Assembly (NCBI GenBank): GCA_964510065.1
Contig: CAZEAC010000009.1
Coordinates: 23,504 to 87,503, forward strand
Length of the DNA: 64,000 bases
Direction of reading: 5' to 3'
Source of the DNA: CAZEAC01 sp964510065
GTDB lineage: Bacteria; Bdellovibrionota_C; UBA2361; CAIXSY01
Position 1 is the stretch's first letter; each line of letters starts with the position of its first letter. A program made the position numbers and the translations under genes. The notes under the pieces were generated by a model. The model saw only the letters and a program-made list of their open reading frames with translations. It searched no databases and had not been told where the DNA came from. Shown here piece by piece: positions 8,127 to 14,792 of this stretch.

Positions 8127-8930
8127 ATGTTATCGGCCTCCAACTCAAATCATGCCGTGAACTTATTTTCCACTCCTCTTGGTTCCATTTCAGCAATTAC
8201 ACGCGAAGGCGCTAGTCCCCTCATTATTTTGCTGCATGGTATGCAGGGGGCTAAAGAGCTCTTCTCTTCGCTCTTGCACGCCGAATTCCTCGAAAGGCAC
8301 GAGCTCCTCATTCCTGACCTCCCGGGTTGGGGCCAATCCACTCCGTCGCCAAGGTGTAACTATTCGATTGAAGAATTTGCAAAATTGGTTGAATCGCTTG
8401 CGCAATCGTCGAGTCAAAACGAAGTGATCGTGATCGGGCACAGTTTAGGTGCAATGATTGGAACTTACCTTCTGGCTTCTCGAGTCTTAAATGTTAGAGG
8501 CTTAGTCTCGCTCGAGGGTAATCTTAGATTATCGGATTGCGGGGCGAGTCGAGAAATCGCAGCTAAAACAGAAGAGGAATTTATTGCCCACCACCTGCCC
8601 CGCATGCTCGATGAGTTGGTGACCTCATCATCACCGAGCGCGAAATTTCGGCTAGAATCTCTGAAGCGAGCAAAACCTCAGGCCTTATATCGCATTTCAC
8701 ATTCCATAGTTGAGGAATGTCGCAGCGATCGAGCGTATAAAGCATTTGTCGAGAGTTCTGTTCCTCGACTTCTGCTCATTGGCGAGAAAAGCAAATTTGC
8801 GACGCGTGACTTTACTGGTAACGCCGAGGTAGTAGTCGTTCCAAATTCAAGTCATTTTCTGCTTCACGATAACTTTGATTTTGTAAAATCTTCGATAATT
8901 GGCTTTTTAGATAGAAATTACAGCCGATAA
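8127..8930 (+). CDS. Alpha/beta hydrolase (cassette gene)
   Basis: 267 aa. Strand-turn-helix LILLHGMQG supplies the HG oxyanion motif. The nucleophile elbow is GHSLGAMIG, an acidic position follows the LLLIGEKSK strand, and the catalytic His lies in PNSSHFLLHDN near the C-terminus. This is the Ser-acid-His layout of the AB-hydrolase-1 family (esterases, lactonases, acyltransferases); substrate unknown. ATG at 8127 (mlsasnsn...) is the first good start after attC 2. The stop TAA overlaps the AAC of attC 3. No signal peptide. Confidence 0.8.
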   Translation: MLSASNSNHAVNLFSTPLGSISAITREGASPLIILLHGMQGAKELFSSLLHAEFLERHELLIPDLPGWGQSTPSPRCNYSIEEFAKLVESLAQSSSQNEVIVIGHSLGAMIGTYLLASRVLNVRGLVSLEGNLRLSDCGASREIAAKTEEEFIAHHLPRMLDELVTSSSPSAKFRLESLKRAKPQALYRISHSIVEECRSDRAYKAFVESSVPRLLLIGEKSKFATRDFTGNAEVVVVPNSSHFLLHDNFDFVKSSIIGFLDRNYSR

Positions 8931-9016
8931 CAATGCCCGAGCACCTTCGTCGGCTGTTGAGTAGGGTGACATTTGCGAGTAAAATCAGAGAAAGCCGAGG
9001 AGGTGTCGACGTTATC
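8926..9016 (+). repeat. attC-like recombination site 3
   Basis: GATAAC (8926-8931) and its complement GTTATC (9011-9016) bound an imperfect palindrome. Left arm CACCTTCGTCGGCT pairs with right arm AGCCGAGGAGGTG, leaving one extra G in the left arm and one mismatch. The spacers next to AAC and GTT are unequal, so it is a less regular site than 1 and 2. Confidence 0.65.
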
Positions 9017-9262
9017 AGCTTCGTATGCTACCGCCAAGTGAAACTGATGCATAGCTAATCGAAACAATTACCTGGTGGCTTATGATGCTACTAAACTCAG
9101 GAAAAGCAACGTTCGATGTGATTCCGTCAAAGAAAGGTGGGGCATATCCCGACTATAGTGGGATTTGGAATGCGCTCAAGCCATGCAGGGAACTGTCAAT
9201 TCCCCCATTTTTTAGACAGTAGTAACGCAAAGAAGCAGCCCTGGCTGCGCGGAGCGGAGCCG

Positions 9263-10159
9263 TCAGGCGAGCTCAAGCGCAGCGCAGCCAGGGCGGTAAG
9301 CAACAGCACGAATGGGGGGTGCGGGGGGAGACTCACAACTTGTGGATAACTCGAGCTGCTGCCTCTCCCACGCTTCGCGAAATCGTGCGGGGGACATCCT
9401 AAGTTTGGTTTTGATTCGAATATTCGAAAAGTAGTTGAGCTGCGCATAAAGCTCTTCAAGCAGATCGGCGTATATGTCGAACCGTTCAAAATCACCGAAC
9501 TCTACTTTGAATCGTCCGAAAAACGATTCTTGCGCACCATTGCACCATGGCGCTCCTTTTGGATTCATTGAGATGGTAACTCTTTGTGCGGTCAGCCACG
9601 CACGAACATCCTCGGATGCGTACTCACTGCCCTGATCGGAGTGGAACCACTGTGGCACCACTCCGGTTCTGCGAATGGCTCTTTCGATAGCCAGTCGCAC
9701 GAAAGCGGCGTCATGACGACGTGAAATGTTAAAACCCAGCACTTCGCTGGTATACGCATCGAGCACGGTGCACAAGTATACCAACTCCCCTCGAAATGAG
9801 ATGAAGGTGAAATCACTTGCCCAGACTACGTTTGGCGCAATGGGAGAGAGCTTCTCTAGAATGTTCTGATGCTCCAACGGCGCGCGCCCCTCATCGTTTG
9901 GCTTTCTCGGCGTCTTGGAGCGTCGAGCAGGCTTGAGCCCGAATTTACGCATTACCCGAGCTGCTCGCTTCTCATTAATTTTTAGCGCTATCGCAACGCG
10001 GGGCGAACCGTATCCAGGATTCCTGGCCATCAGCGCCTCTATGCGGCGCCTGAGCGCTTCATCTTTCTCCGGAATTTTTCGGTGGTAGTAGAGACTCGAC
10101 CGACTCACGCCTAGTTCATGTGCCAGTCGAGTCTTTGACCCACGCTCAGCGACCGACAC
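9263..10159 (-). CDS. IS3-family transposase OrfB (DDE integrase core)
   Basis: 298 aa. The N-terminal region resembles the HTH_21-like IS3 OrfB lead-in (GVSRSSLYYHRK, ...YGSPRVAIAL). The rve core follows with the catalytic acids in WASDFTFI (first D), FHSDQGSEYAS (second D) and QESFFGRFKVE (E, 35 residues after the second D region). It overlaps OrfA by 14 nt in another frame, so the active OrfAB fusion would arise by programmed -1 frameshifting near the A-rich GAAAAGAAA at the end of OrfA, as is known for the family. No truncation seen. Confidence 0.92.
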   Translation of the reverse strand: MSVAERGSKTRLAHELGVSRSSLYYHRKIPEKDEALRRRIEALMARNPGYGSPRVAIALKINEKRAARVMRKFGLKPARRSKTPRKPNDEGRAPLEHQNILEKLSPIAPNVVWASDFTFISFRGELVYLCTVLDAYTSEVLGFNISRRHDAAFVRLAIERAIRRTGVVPQWFHSDQGSEYASEDVRAWLTAQRVTISMNPKGAPWCNGAQESFFGRFKVEFGDFERFDIYADLLEELYAQLNYFSNIRIKTKLRMSPARFREAWERQQLELSTSCESPPAPPIRAVAYRPGCAALELA

Positions 10160-10412
10160 GACGCTGATTTCTTTTCTGCGTCTCTGCCTCGTAGGTCAGC
10201 TGCCCCACGATCCGCAGGAGTGCTTCGTTCTCTCGCCGCAGCCGACTCATTTCAAGTACCTGGCCCGCGCCCTCGGTCGTGTCGCGCTCCAGCCACGTTC
10301 GCACGGTCATTTCGTTGATCCCGTGCTGCCGAGCTACCTCCGCCACTTTCTGCCCCCCGCGTATCTTGCCCACAACTTCCGCTTTCACTTCCTTCGAGTA
10401 TCTCTTGCCCAT
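10146..10412 (-). CDS. IS3-family OrfA (HTH DNA-binding protein)
   Basis: 88 aa. A helix-turn-helix of the HTH_Tnp_1 type (RYSKEVKAEVV..., VAEVARQHGINEMTVRTWL) is followed by a leucine-zipper-like helix (LEMSRLRRENEALLRIV). In IS3 elements this protein binds the terminal repeats and provides the N-terminus of the OrfAB transposase. It starts at ATG 10412, close to the right inverted repeat. Confidence 0.9.
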   Translation of the reverse strand: MGKRYSKEVKAEVVGKIRGGQKVAEVARQHGINEMTVRTWLERDTTEGAGQVLEMSRLRRENEALLRIVGQLTYEAETQKRNQRRVGR

Positions 10413-10721
10413 ACACTGGTCTCCTTATCAGATTGAGTTACCAGTGTCCAAAATACGGGGGGAACATCAAACACCATAAGCTCGGTGACGGCTATATGGG
10501 TCGAATAGAGGACGGCGTGGAACGAATCGGGATAACTCTTCCCAATAAGATACAGGTCTTCGTGGTCCTAAAGCGAGATCATTTGGATGTGTCGCGAGCT
10601 TCCGGATGTATAGAAGTTACGAATGATTCGAACGAAGTCCTCAAGCGTGTTCCGTTTGTGGAGGTAGATCGGATGTTACAAGAATTCAATAATGCGGTAT
10701 ATCGATTCAAAGGAAACAGCC

Positions 10722-10804
10722 GATAACTAAATTTCAGGACCACAGGCACAAACGGTCGGTACTTAATTTGAGGATTGTGGTGCCGCGGTCTGAAAAGCGT
10801 TCTC
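10722..10804 (+). repeat. attC-like recombination site 4
   Basis: GATAAC (10722-10727) to GTT (10799-10801). Left TTTCAG-G-ACC...GGCAC pairs with right GTGCC...GGTCTGAAA, leaving one extrahelical G and a small internal loop. The bases after GTT are CTCA, as in site 2. It follows the stop of the IS-split gene and precedes the acetyltransferase. Confidence 0.65.
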
Positions 10805-10824
10805 AGCCTCATTAGAGAAATTGG

Positions 10825-11316
10825 GTGAACTTAACCTTTCGTGACTACCAAGATAGTGATCGAGAACGCCTTATCGAACTCATCGAGCAATTTTGGGACG
10901 ATCTCATCGCGATGGATCCCTATGGACGCATGATTCACGAACAAGACTATGGCGAGGTGTATACCCACGAGCTTCTGAAGAGATTTCATACTTCTGAGGG
11001 TAGATTAATTTGGGCATGTTCGGACGCAAAACCAGTTGGCTTTGTGGTAACCGAGATCGAAATCCAATCTGCACAGAATCAAGTAGAGGTGGGGACAAGC
11101 CGCGCTGGAAGAGTTTTAGAGCTATACGTGCTTCCAGAGCATCGAGACCACGGCATAGGAAAGGCCCTCATGCGTGAGGCGGAGCTGTCACTTCGGAGTT
11201 CTGGGTGCGATACAATCAAAATTGAGGTGTTTGCACCAAATGAAGGCGCGCGCCGTTTCTACAAATCTTTGGGCTATTCCGAGTGGATAGTAGATATCTT
11301 TAAGCGCCTCAAGTAG
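10825..11316 (+). CDS. GNAT-family N-acetyltransferase (cassette gene)
   Basis: 163 aa from a GTG start. Motif A is clear: VLELYVLPEHRDHGIGKALM, with the Q/R-X-X-G-X-G/A acetyl-CoA pyrophosphate loop as HRDHGIGK. Motif B follows at the C-terminus (EVFAPNEGARRFYKSLGY). It should acetylate a small molecule or protein amine using acetyl-CoA. GNATs are among the commonest products of integron cassettes. Three bases separate its stop from the next gene, so these two share one cassette. Confidence 0.85.
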   Translation: MNLTFRDYQDSDRERLIELIEQFWDDLIAMDPYGRMIHEQDYGEVYTHELLKRFHTSEGRLIWACSDAKPVGFVVTEIEIQSAQNQVEVGTSRAGRVLELYVLPEHRDHGIGKALMREAELSLRSSGCDTIKIEVFAPNEGARRFYKSLGYSEWIVDIFKRLK

Positions 11317-11319
11317 GCT

Positions 11320-11919
11320 GTGGAGGACACGATTGAGAACCACATCGCGCTAGAGTACGGTGCCGGTTTGGAGTACAGTCGCGAGTGGTTTCAAAGGGTT
11401 TATGGGTGCGAGAAACATATGCTAAAGTTGATTGGACAAGGCGATCTCAAATATCCTAATGGTTCTAGGCTACCGCGCGAAGAACCACGAAAAACGTCCG
11501 ATGTTCACGTCCAACCTCTTTCCTTGGCCGATGCTAGGCGCCTGTTGCGAGATCAAAGTCACGAGAAACACTACGTAAGTGGCGAGGAACCCTCAGCGGA
11601 AGTCCTGTCTCTCGTCGAACAATGCCTCCAGATAAGTGGCCCAGGTGAGACCAAGGCACTTAGACTAACTTGGGAGGGGAGAGAAACCCCCGGCTCGGTT
11701 AAGATCGGTGATCGGATAGCGGCTTCATTTGTGAAGGGAGTGGCTTATTCAAGTGATGGCAAAACCTTAGGATATTACGTACGTGCTGTTATTTTTGGAG
11801 GACAGCAGGGAAACTCCCATTGCCTAGTGCTTTTCACTACCTCAGCAGTTGTCGAGAAAAGCATCCTTAACAAAACGCTGCGTGACGAGCTGCGACCACC
11901 AACAGAATTAGATAATTGA
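11320..11919 (+). CDS. Hypothetical protein in the acetyltransferase cassette
   Basis: 199 aa, GTG start at 11320, only 3 bp after the GNAT stop, so probably translated by coupling. No signal peptide or membrane segment. The N-terminal half is charged and helical (EYGAGLEYSREWFQRVYGCEK); the C-terminal half is strand-rich (VKIGDRIAASFVKG, TLGYYVRAVIFGG). I do not recognise a family. Two genes in one cassette is less common than one and suggests joint function. Confidence 0.6.
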   Translation: MEDTIENHIALEYGAGLEYSREWFQRVYGCEKHMLKLIGQGDLKYPNGSRLPREEPRKTSDVHVQPLSLADARRLLRDQSHEKHYVSGEEPSAEVLSLVEQCLQISGPGETKALRLTWEGRETPGSVKIGDRIAASFVKGVAYSSDGKTLGYYVRAVIFGGQQGNSHCLVLFTTSAVVEKSILNKTLRDELRPPTELDN

Positions 11920-11960
11920 AAGTGCCCTTTGTTCGCGGCCGCGAGGGCGTGAGCGTTATG
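11911..11960 (+). repeat. Short degenerate attC-like site 5
   Basis: GATAAT (11911-11916, AAT instead of AAC), then GCCCT...CGCGG pairing with CCGCGAGGGC, then GTTATG (11955-11960). The stem closes on itself with almost no terminal loop and has a 5-nt bulge (TTTGT/TTGTT region) in the left arm. Short variable regions occur in some attC sites, but this one would be weak. It overlaps the end of the 199-aa gene. Confidence 0.4.
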
Positions 11961-11988
11961 CCCTGAATTAAATGAGGAAATCGGTGTC

Positions 11989-12219
11989 ATGGCCCAATAG
12001 GCGAACTTAGTAGAAGATAGACGTCGAATCGACTTATTAGTTCCAAGCTCCTTGGAAGAGGCCAAGAGAGAATTTTCAGAAACCCATGGGGATCGCTTGG
12101 CTGATCCCGAATTGCCGTTGGACCAGAGATTATCGATTGTTGATTCGTCTGAAAATCACCGACTTCGGACGGAGATTGGCACTCTCGTAGCGGATAAACT
12201 TAAATCGAGTCGGGCATAA
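11989..12219 (+). pseudogene. Small cassette gene with TAG at codon 4
   Basis: A good ribosome site (GAGGA at 11973-11978) precedes ATG 11989, but codon 4 is TAG (11998-12000). The frame then stays open for 72 codons to TAA at 12217-12219. The decoded body (LVEDRRRIDLL, then a charged helical part, ending KLKSSRA) looks like real small-protein sequence. Either the gene is killed by a nonsense change, or the base is an error, or translation starts at the internal TTG near 12051. The stop overlaps attC site 6 as expected of a cassette. Confidence 0.5.
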
Positions 12220-12302
12220 CAAGCCACTGACCGAGATTCTCATTGAGTAGTTCTACAAATGGCGCGATAATTTGAGACGAACTCGTTGGTGAAAAGTTAT
12301 CG
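12214..12302 (+). repeat. attC-like recombination site 6
   Basis: ATAAC (12216-12220) to GTTATC (12296-12301). Left CAC..CGAG-A-TTC pairs with right GAACTCG...GTG, with one extra A in the left arm and an internal loop. Pairing is weaker than in sites 1, 2, 8 and 9. Confidence 0.5.
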
Positions 12303-12322
12303 CCTAAACCATAAATGACAGC

Positions 12323-12895
12323 ATGCTTTACCTTATAGGAGGTGCAAGTCGATCTGGCAAAACGCTCGTCGCGCAATATTTGCTCGAAAAACATCAGGTG
12401 CCAAGATTTTCGGTGGACTACTTTACTACTGCGCTGCAGCGAGGCAATCCGAGTCTCGGAATTAGACATGAGGAAAACCGCGTTGATCGTTCCAATAAAT
12501 TGTGGCCGTATCTTAAGCCGTTGTTGTCTAATCTATTACACGAAGAACCCTCATATACGGTCGAGGGTGAGGCGCTTTCCCCTCGCCTCGTCAGCGAATT
12601 TCTAGATGAAAATCCAGACCGCGCACGAGCTTGTTTTCTGGGTTATTCCAGCTCCGACCTGGAAACAAAATTGGCTGACACCAAAACATTTACTGGTCGA
12701 ATAAATAATTGGATAGCCGGAGTTTCGCCAGAAGAAGTCCGTAATTGCATCGCAAGCGGCATACAGGACAGTCGCGATCTCGAAAGAGATTGTACAGCGT
12801 ATAGATTACAGTTCTTTGATATCTCCAGCGATTTTCATAATAATATTCAATTGGTGGGAAATTTCCTCAAGAATGGAAGTCTAAAAGAGCTATAA
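12323..12895 (+). CDS. P-loop kinase-like protein (cassette gene)
   Basis: 190 aa from ATG 12323, with AGGAGG overlapping the first codons region. Walker A is GGASRSGKT at residues 6-14, followed by VDYFTTALQ, where an Asp could act as in small-molecule kinases. There is no obvious Walker B beyond YTVEGEAL. This fits the zeta-toxin/2-phosphoglycerate kinase/AAA_33-like small kinase group, but I cannot assign a substrate. No partner antitoxin is visible next to it. The stop overlaps attC site 7. Confidence 0.65.
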   Translation: MLYLIGGASRSGKTLVAQYLLEKHQVPRFSVDYFTTALQRGNPSLGIRHEENRVDRSNKLWPYLKPLLSNLLHEEPSYTVEGEALSPRLVSEFLDENPDRARACFLGYSSSDLETKLADTKTFTGRINNWIAGVSPEEVRNCIASGIQDSRDLERDCTAYRLQFFDISSDFHNNIQLVGNFLKNGSLKEL

Positions 12896-12984
12896 CAAAG
12901 CCCCGGAGGCGATCTTGGCCCGCGTAGATTTGCGATCCTTCAAGTGGTACAGAAGGGCAGAGGTGCCTCAGGGCAGCCGTTATA
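12891..12984 (+). repeat. attC-like recombination site 7
   Basis: TATAAC (12891-12896) and its complement GTTATA (12979-12984) bound an imperfect palindrome: left GAGGC (12906-12910) pairs with right GCCTC (12965-12969), with further C-rich/G-rich pairs on both sides and a bulge. The site overlaps the TAA of the kinase-like gene. Confidence 0.55.
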
Positions 12985-13092
12985 CCCTCTACCCAAATGA
13001 CGCGGTTTGTGCGGAATGCACCATATCATATATTGAGGACCTTTTTGTATTTGCCTAAATTTGTTGCCGGGTACTTGATGTCTTTGCTGCTC

Positions 13093-13174
13093 GGTTGAGT
13101 GGATGCCTTCGAGTTGTTGTTGGAAAGAGCCTTGCGGGCCAATGGTTGGCTTGGAGGGCTCTTCCCACCTCAAC
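13093..13174 (+). ncRNA. Structured leader upstream of a 72-aa gene
   Basis: Two nested pairings: TTGAGTGG (13095-13102) with CCACCTCAA (13165-13173, one bulged C), and inside it GGAAAGAGCC (13122-13131) with GGCTCTTCCC (13157-13166; the two right arms share bases at 13165-13166). The structure ends just before the ribosome site AAAGGA (about 13180) and ATG 13194. Its position suggests a cis-regulatory leader or attenuator. The order GTT...AAC is the reverse of an attC, so it is not one. Confidence 0.4.
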
Positions 13175-13193
13175 AAGAGAAAGGAATAAACTC

Positions 13194-13412
13194 ATGAGTA
13201 CCTATTACGTCACGTTTCAGATCGTGGTTCCCGATGGCAGTTTCGGCGGAGCAGGACTTAACGGGAAGGCCCTTCTCGTTGGTCATTACTTCGACACCGA
13301 CGTGCCCGAAGACACGCGGGCCTGGATCACCGCCGCGGAAGCGAGCTTTGCCGAAGGCGGCGAAAATCGCTATCGCAGTACCATCGTTTGGTGGCGCAAG
13401 CTGAAAGGCTGA
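13194..13412 (+). CDS. 72-aa hypothetical protein
   Basis: ATG 13194 follows AAAGGA by about 8 nt. The product is compact, with beta-strand character at the start (YYVTFQIVVPDG), a GGAGLNGKALL turn region, one helix (DTRAWITAAEASFAEG) and a basic Trp-containing end (IVWWRKLKG). I do not recognise it. It lies in the cassette region but no attC follows it directly; two hairpins do. A longer in-frame reading from 13095 would run through the structured leader and is less likely. Confidence 0.55.
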   Translation: MSTYYVTFQIVVPDGSFGGAGLNGKALLVGHYFDTDVPEDTRAWITAAEASFAEGGENRYRSTIVWWRKLKG

Positions 13413-13423
13413 AGGTTAGCCTG

Positions 13424-13468
13424 GTCAGAGCAAATCTGACTGTCCCGCTCCTAGACACCCTTAGGAGC
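13424..13468 (+). terminator. Tandem hairpins after the 72-aa gene
   Basis: GTCAGA-gcaaa-TCTGAC (13424-13440) and GCTCCTA-8 nt-TAGGAGC (13447-13468). Both are perfect stems directly after the stop. Neither is followed by a strong T-tract (ACATTTTC after the second). Possible 3'-end structures; could also be a decayed recombination site. Confidence 0.35.
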
Positions 13469-13602
13469 ACATTTTCAAATTTCGCAGTAGAGGATATAAT
13501 AAATCAGTGAGCTAAGATTCCTGCTGCAATAAGTAGCGCCAGTTTCAAGTGTATACATGGCTCGAACTTTTCACTGAAAACGTCCTACTCGCCACAAGAC
13601 TT

Positions 13603-14094
13603 ATGCGAATGCTTTTTATCGGTGCGCTTCTGAGTTTATCCGGCTGTGACTTTATGTACGGCGTTAATCGCATTGCGCCTGTTGCCGTACCGACAAGTTG
13701 GCAGTGCATTTCCAGTACGATCGAATCGATCCCTGAGATTACGGATGTTCGTTACAGCGAGGAGCAAGGTTCACAGCCAATCACGTGGAGCGGTGTGCAA
13801 CGACCAACAGTCGTTCGACGCTACCGTTATAGGACGGCCTCTCTTGATAACGAACTTTATTTCACAGAGCGGTTCGATGGCTCTGTTGAGTACCACCACG
13901 GGCGCCTTTACATGAATCATAAACCATCTCAAGCCGAGTTCGATAAGTTCATCCCTTTAATCCACCGAGTAGAGCTAGCGCTGCAGGGTAGCTGCGGCAT
14001 AGGGAAGATTTCTGCTCAAGAGTATTGCGCTGGCATGAGATGTGAAGTGCCGAGCATAACAAACGACGGAAGCGGACAGAAGACCGCTCAGTGA
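13603..14094 (+). CDS. Lipoprotein of unknown function (cassette gene)
   Basis: 163 aa from ATG 13603 (a second ATG is at 13609). The N-terminus is a lipoprotein signal: short charged start, FIGALLSLSGC with lipobox LSGC. The upstream in-frame extension to 13549 would bury this signal and is rejected. The mature part is strand-rich (RRYRYRTASLDNELYFTERFDGSVEYH) with four Cys near the C-terminus. Probably an outer- or inner-membrane-anchored periplasmic protein. Its last 13 codons are encoded inside attC site 8, so this C-terminal tail may be non-native. Confidence 0.6.
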   Translation: MRMLFIGALLSLSGCDFMYGVNRIAPVAVPTSWQCISSTIESIPEITDVRYSEEQGSQPITWSGVQRPTVVRRYRYRTASLDNELYFTERFDGSVEYHHGRLYMNHKPSQAEFDKFIPLIHRVELALQGSCGIGKISAQEYCAGMRCEVPSITNDGSGQKTAQ

Positions 14095-14137
14095 GTATAA
14101 TTGATGCGCGAGTCCTTCTGCCGCTTCGTCGGACGAT
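14055..14137 (+). repeat. attC-like site 8 with altered crossover triplet
   Basis: AAC (14058-14060), 4-nt spacer, GACGGAAGCGGACAGAAG (14065-14082), middle, CTTCTGCCGCTTCGTC (14115-14130), 4-nt spacer GGAC, then GAT (14135-14137) where GTT is expected. The stem is perfect apart from two extrahelical bases in the left arm (G14069, A14076), the textbook attC layout. The arm sequence is almost identical to site 9. Confidence 0.75.
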
Positions 14138-14342
14138 ACGCCGAAGCGAGGCGTCACGAATGGAAAGACTCTGCTTCAAATCAGAGCGAACATCGCGAAA
14201 GGCCTTCCTCCGATAATTCGCGCAGTGCTTCAAGTGCGGCATTGCAGGTTGAAATTGAAGAGCAGGAAGCGCTGCTTTCCACTTCAACTGCAGTTTTCCT
14301 CATTTTAGGTTGAGAAACTCAATCCTGGGCGATCTGCCTCAT

Positions 14343-14352
14343 NNNNNNNNNN
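14343..14352. other. Assembly gap (10 N)
   Basis: Ten N mark a scaffold join of unknown true length. Genes on either side (cassette array to the left, opposite-strand secreted gene to the right) should not be assumed adjacent in the chromosome. The 200 bases before the gap (from attC 8) show no convincing gene. Confidence 0.95.
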
Positions 14353-14493
14353 CTCATTGCAATCCTCATCTTTCAAATGACCGCCGCATCGTTGACAATT
14401 GTTCGGAAGAAATTGACGCTTATCGAGGAAAAGATTTTTGCGAAAGATGAAACCGTTCCATTCAGGGGCGTGGTGAAGAGGCTTTTTTACCAT
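14353..14493 (-). CDS. Possible small zinc-binding protein, cut by the gap
   Basis: Minus-strand ATG at 14493 with GGAAAGAG just upstream. About 47 codons are readable before the N run: a basic start (MVKKPLHHAPEW), an aromatic basic segment and CQRCGGHLKDEDC, a CxxC-type knuckle. Because the gap interrupts it, length and function cannot be judged. Low-confidence call. Confidence 0.3.
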
Positions 14494-14792
14494 CTCTTTC
14501 CACCATAGAGTGCTGCCCTAGTCGAACAAGTCGCCATCGAAATTACCGGGAAAAGAGTCTAGCTTTGACCATGGAGGTGCTGTAAGTGGTGTTGCTACCG
14601 ATTATCTTGATATTTCCGAGCCGAACCTTTGGTCATAAAGTTTCCGAAAAATCGCCTCAGTAGACGAACGAGAATAGTATCTTCGATCGGAAAAAATAAT
14701 CAGCCCACGAAGGTTACCCCAAAGACTTCTCGCGCAGAGTGCTAAAACTAGTGACTAGTAAAGTGCTAAAGCAACTCGTTTGGATTGGGCCA
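14494..14792. other. Intergenic stretch without a recognised gene
   Basis: Between the gap-side fragment and the stop of the opposite-strand beta-helix gene I see no open frame with protein-like composition and no attC-like palindrome. The region includes the direct repeat-like CTAGTGACTAGTAAAGTGCTAAA, too small to interpret. Confidence 0.4.

Larger units (their letters stand above)
9194..10469 (-). mobile_element. IS3-family insertion sequence, 1276 bp
   Basis: Imperfect 33-nt terminal inverted repeats, left 9194-9226 (TGTCAATTCCCCC...) and right 10437-10469 (complement TGATGTTCCCCCC...), both with TG ends and both ending in GTAAC. The flanking AAC at 9191-9193 and 10470-10472 is a 3-bp target duplication. 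It encodes the two overlapping frames typical of IS3 (HTH OrfA and DDE OrfB). Size, ends and duplication fit the family and the copy looks complete. Confidence 0.9.
9082..10726 (+). pseudogene. Cassette gene split by an IS3-family element (121 aa when rejoined)
   Basis: ATG at 9082 (GGTGG just upstream) opens a frame that is cut at 9193 by the insertion sequence. Deleting 9194-10469 and one copy of the AAC target duplication joins codon 38 precisely in frame to 10473-10726. It gives a 121-aa protein whose second part runs KLGDGYMGRIEDG...FKGNSR. The perfect frame restoration shows the gene was intact before insertion. It looks like a small mixed alpha/beta cytoplasmic protein; I do not recognise the family. 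Its TAA overlaps attC 4, as in other cassettes here. The IS lies in antisense orientation to the gene. Confidence 0.75.

Noticed and set aside
12323..12895. Zeta-type toxin of a toxin-antitoxin pair
   Set aside because: Walker A fits, but no antitoxin gene adjoins and other zeta signatures are not evident; called P-loop kinase-like only.
13093..13174. Inverted attC
   Set aside because: GTTGAGT and CTCAAC resemble core sites but occur in GTT...AAC order with no left-arm extrahelical pattern; read instead as a structured leader.
14101..14313. 70-codon plus-strand frame before the assembly gap
   Set aside because: It begins inside the attC 8 stem, has no ribosome site and its product is low-complexity Ser/Arg/Ala; likely chance.
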